From Puccinia triticina (Eukaryota; Basidiomycota; Pucciniomycetes; Pucciniales; Pucciniaceae), in contig NC_070568.1 in assembly GCF_026914185.1 (NCBI RefSeq), forward strand, positions 62,001-126,000: DNA of 64,000 bases, in the 5' to 3' direction. The notes under the pieces are model-generated. The model searched no databases, was not told where the DNA came from, and worked only from the letters and a program-made list of their open reading frames with translations. Position numbers and translations under genes: made by a program. The number at the start of each line of letters is the position of its first letter. Position 1 is the first letter of the stretch. Of the stretch, positions 62,230 to 64,000 are shown piece after piece.

Positions 62230-64000
62230 ATGGGAGAAGGATTTGCTTCAAGTACCCCTTTAAGGAGCAGACCATTGGCAGGAACTTCAGGATTACTTTG
62301 GCCAAGCGATGCCACGAACAATCCACCACCACCACCTAGGAAAGACAAAGGAAAGGGTCCAGAAAATCACTTCAGAGATCCTGCTGAAGAAGAAATGTCA
62401 GATTCAGATGAAACTCAAAATAACCCACCAAGAAATAATACCCCAAGACAACAGCCGACCGGTTATGGGATTCATAACACTGAAAACAACCAAGAAAATA
62501 TGTATCATCCTAATTTTCAACAACAACAACAACAACCTCAAATTCCAGTTCAGCAACCTCAGCCAATATACGTCTATACCCAACCTGAGCACTCAAACAA
62601 ACCTAACATCATCAGGAACGAAGAAGGGCTTTACTATGATGGGAGTCAGTTCATGAAGTTTCTACATCGGTTTGAACGGGTAGCCTATGGGTATGGTGCC
62701 ACAGATCGTGAGAAAGCAATTCAGATACCACGGTTTATACGAACAGAAGAACTGAAGTGCGAACTCGAGGAAATGGAGGGGTATGAAGAATACGACTGGA
62801 CCAAACTGCGAGCTGACATGGTCAAAACCTGGGGCGAGTTAGATAACACCATTATGTACACCACAGAAGACCTCATAAAACTGGCCAAGCAGCAATCAAA
62901 GTCAGGAATCTCAACCCATCGAGAATAAAAAGAATATCTTGGAAAATTCACCAAAATCCTCAAGTACCTAGTCAAAAACGAACATGTTAACAAGAAAGAC
63001 GAAGCTGGGGGACTGTTCTTAAGTGCCTTCCCAATGGAAAGTCAAAGAAGTGTTAAACGCATTCTAGTTAGCAAGGATCAGCTTCCAAAAGCTAAGGATG
63101 GCAGTAACAAAGCACCAAAATGGGAAGACTTGATAGCGGCTGCTGAAACAGAAGTTCGTGTGGACAATAGCGTATATACCAATTTCTCAAGTTTCTCTGA
63201 GTCAAACCGGACGATGCAGAAAGAATTGGACCACAAGAAAGGGGATGGCAAACGACGCGAGCAGATGCTGAAAGAAACTCCAAATGAAAAAATAGTGGAC
63301 CAAAAGTTTCAGGACATGCAACAAGAACTAGCTGCACTCAAAAGCCAGGTTCGAAGCAGCTTACCCACAAACTATAATAGGCAAGGTCCCTCAGACAAAC
63401 AGGACTTTTATCGGGGTAACACTCGACCATCCACCCCGGTGTACGACACTCTGGTCTGTTATTATTGCAAACGTGAAGGGCACTCCACAGCCAGATGTCC
63501 AGAATATCTCAAAGATGAGGAACAAGGGCTGGTCAAGCGAAATGGGAAGGATTGGTTCCTACCAGACGGTCAGCACATACCTTGGATACCCTCCAGACCA
63601 ATACGCTCCGTAGTGGCTGGTGCATCAGCAGATCCTAACATGCAAGAAGCTATACAAAGGTTAGCAAAATCCCAACAAGAAGGAAAGGGTAACACCCCAA
63701 CAATGAAAGCCTCAGTACAAACCATCCATTGGAGCCCACCTACTCTAGGCGCTGAGAACTTCATAAAAGTCCATCCTATCACTAGGTCAGAAGCTCAGAA
63801 GGGTAGACGTGGGGTCAGGATCCAAGAACCGGAGCAGGAAGCCATGGATATTGATCATGAAGAGGAGGAATTGGATAAAACTCCAAAGGACACTCCGAAA
63901 AAGACACCTGAGAAAGTTTGGAGCCGAGAGCGGGTACCGACAATCCTGAAGAAGGACTCACCTGAGGAAGCACTACTACAGGACTTGGATAATGTGAAAA
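62230..64000 (+). CDS. gag: Gag of Gypsy C1 (one in-frame stop; incomplete at window end)
   Basis: Reads from ATG at 62230. The N-terminus is Pro/Gln/Asn-rich with a poly-Gln run. The capsid region (YYDGSQFMKFLHRFERV, LEEMEGYEEYDW) resembles Gag of family A in layout. A TAA at 62926 interrupts after 232 codons (HRE-stop-KEYL, where Tyr would fit). The frame then stays open to the window edge, through a coiled-coil-like segment and a CCHC knuckle (CYYCKREGHSTARC, about 63457-63498). A charged C-terminal part follows; protease and pol are outside. The single stop suggests a recently inactivated copy. Confidence 0.82.

Larger units (their letters stand above)
60679..64000 (+). mobile_element. 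Ty3/Gypsy retrotransposon family C, copy C1 (5' part; continues beyond the window)
   Basis: A 937-bp 5' LTR (60679-61615), a leader with a tandem repeat, and a Gag frame with zinc knuckle running to the window edge. The base quartet before the LTR is CCGC. The 3' LTR lies outside, so the duplication cannot be checked. Confidence 0.85.

Overview
This window is fungal nuclear DNA. The spliceosomal introns (short, with GTAAGT, GTATGT or GTGAGC donors), a basidiomycete-style host gene and the dense nesting of LTR retrotransposons and a DIRS element point to a basidiomycete with a large repeat-rich genome, most likely a rust fungus (Pucciniales). That placement is inference. Only one convincing host gene is present, at 35055-37445. 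It has three exons and encodes about 747 residues that look like a DUF5745-type protein. Almost everything else is mobile DNA or intergenic sequence.

Layout. 1-3056: intergenic, with an 894-bp inverted-repeat (MULE-like) element at 536-1429. 3057-6742: a truncated Ty3/Gypsy element of family A (gag, leader, tRNA-primer site and a long LTR; minus strand). 6895-7654: a 760-bp palindromic element. 7661-9667: intergenic with foldback arrays. 9668-34171 is a nest. A solo LTR of family C (9668-10527 plus 34045-34171) is split by a DIRS-like element (10528-34044, minus). The DIRS element is split by a chromovirus (family B, 12201-29941, minus, duplication GATCT). The chromovirus is split twice: by a family A Gypsy (12753-23177, plus) inside its chromodomain, and by a family C solo LTR (23626-24525) at the end of its integrase. 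34172-37707: the host gene and its flanks. 37708-45023: a Copia element (plus, duplication GAGAC) whose 3' LTR carries a 1185-bp terminal-inverted-repeat element. 45029-48700: intergenic with small repeats and a tRNA-like sequence. 48709-60678: a palindromic GACCGGTC foldback array split by a second family A Gypsy (48977-59945, minus). 60679-64000: the 5' part of a family C Gypsy (plus) that runs off the window.

Best candidates for something new are these. (1) Both full-length family A Gypsy copies carry, between integrase and 3' LTR and on the opposite strand to gag-pol, an intron-containing gene. The two versions share a protein motif and a phase-0 intron at the same position, 101 bp long in both. 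(2) Repeated blocks of about 60 bp lie upstream of that antisense gene in both copies and could be its promoter. (3) Family A and C insertions all sit at 4-bp target duplications of the form NCGN (or the NTGN expected after CpG decay). (4) Family A joins gag-pro to pol through a conserved T-TTT-TTA slippery heptamer. (5) Family A has a second copy of its polypurine tract inside pol. (6) The DIRS gag stop codon lies within a GTAAGT splice donor, and splicing would fuse Gag to Pol in frame.

Decay is biased. Most single-base differences between paired LTRs of the Copia element and the chromovirus are CpG to TpG or CpA, and three of the four nonsense codons in the Copia polyprotein fit CGA to TGA. 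This is consistent with cytosine methylation followed by deamination. All comparisons were made by eye.
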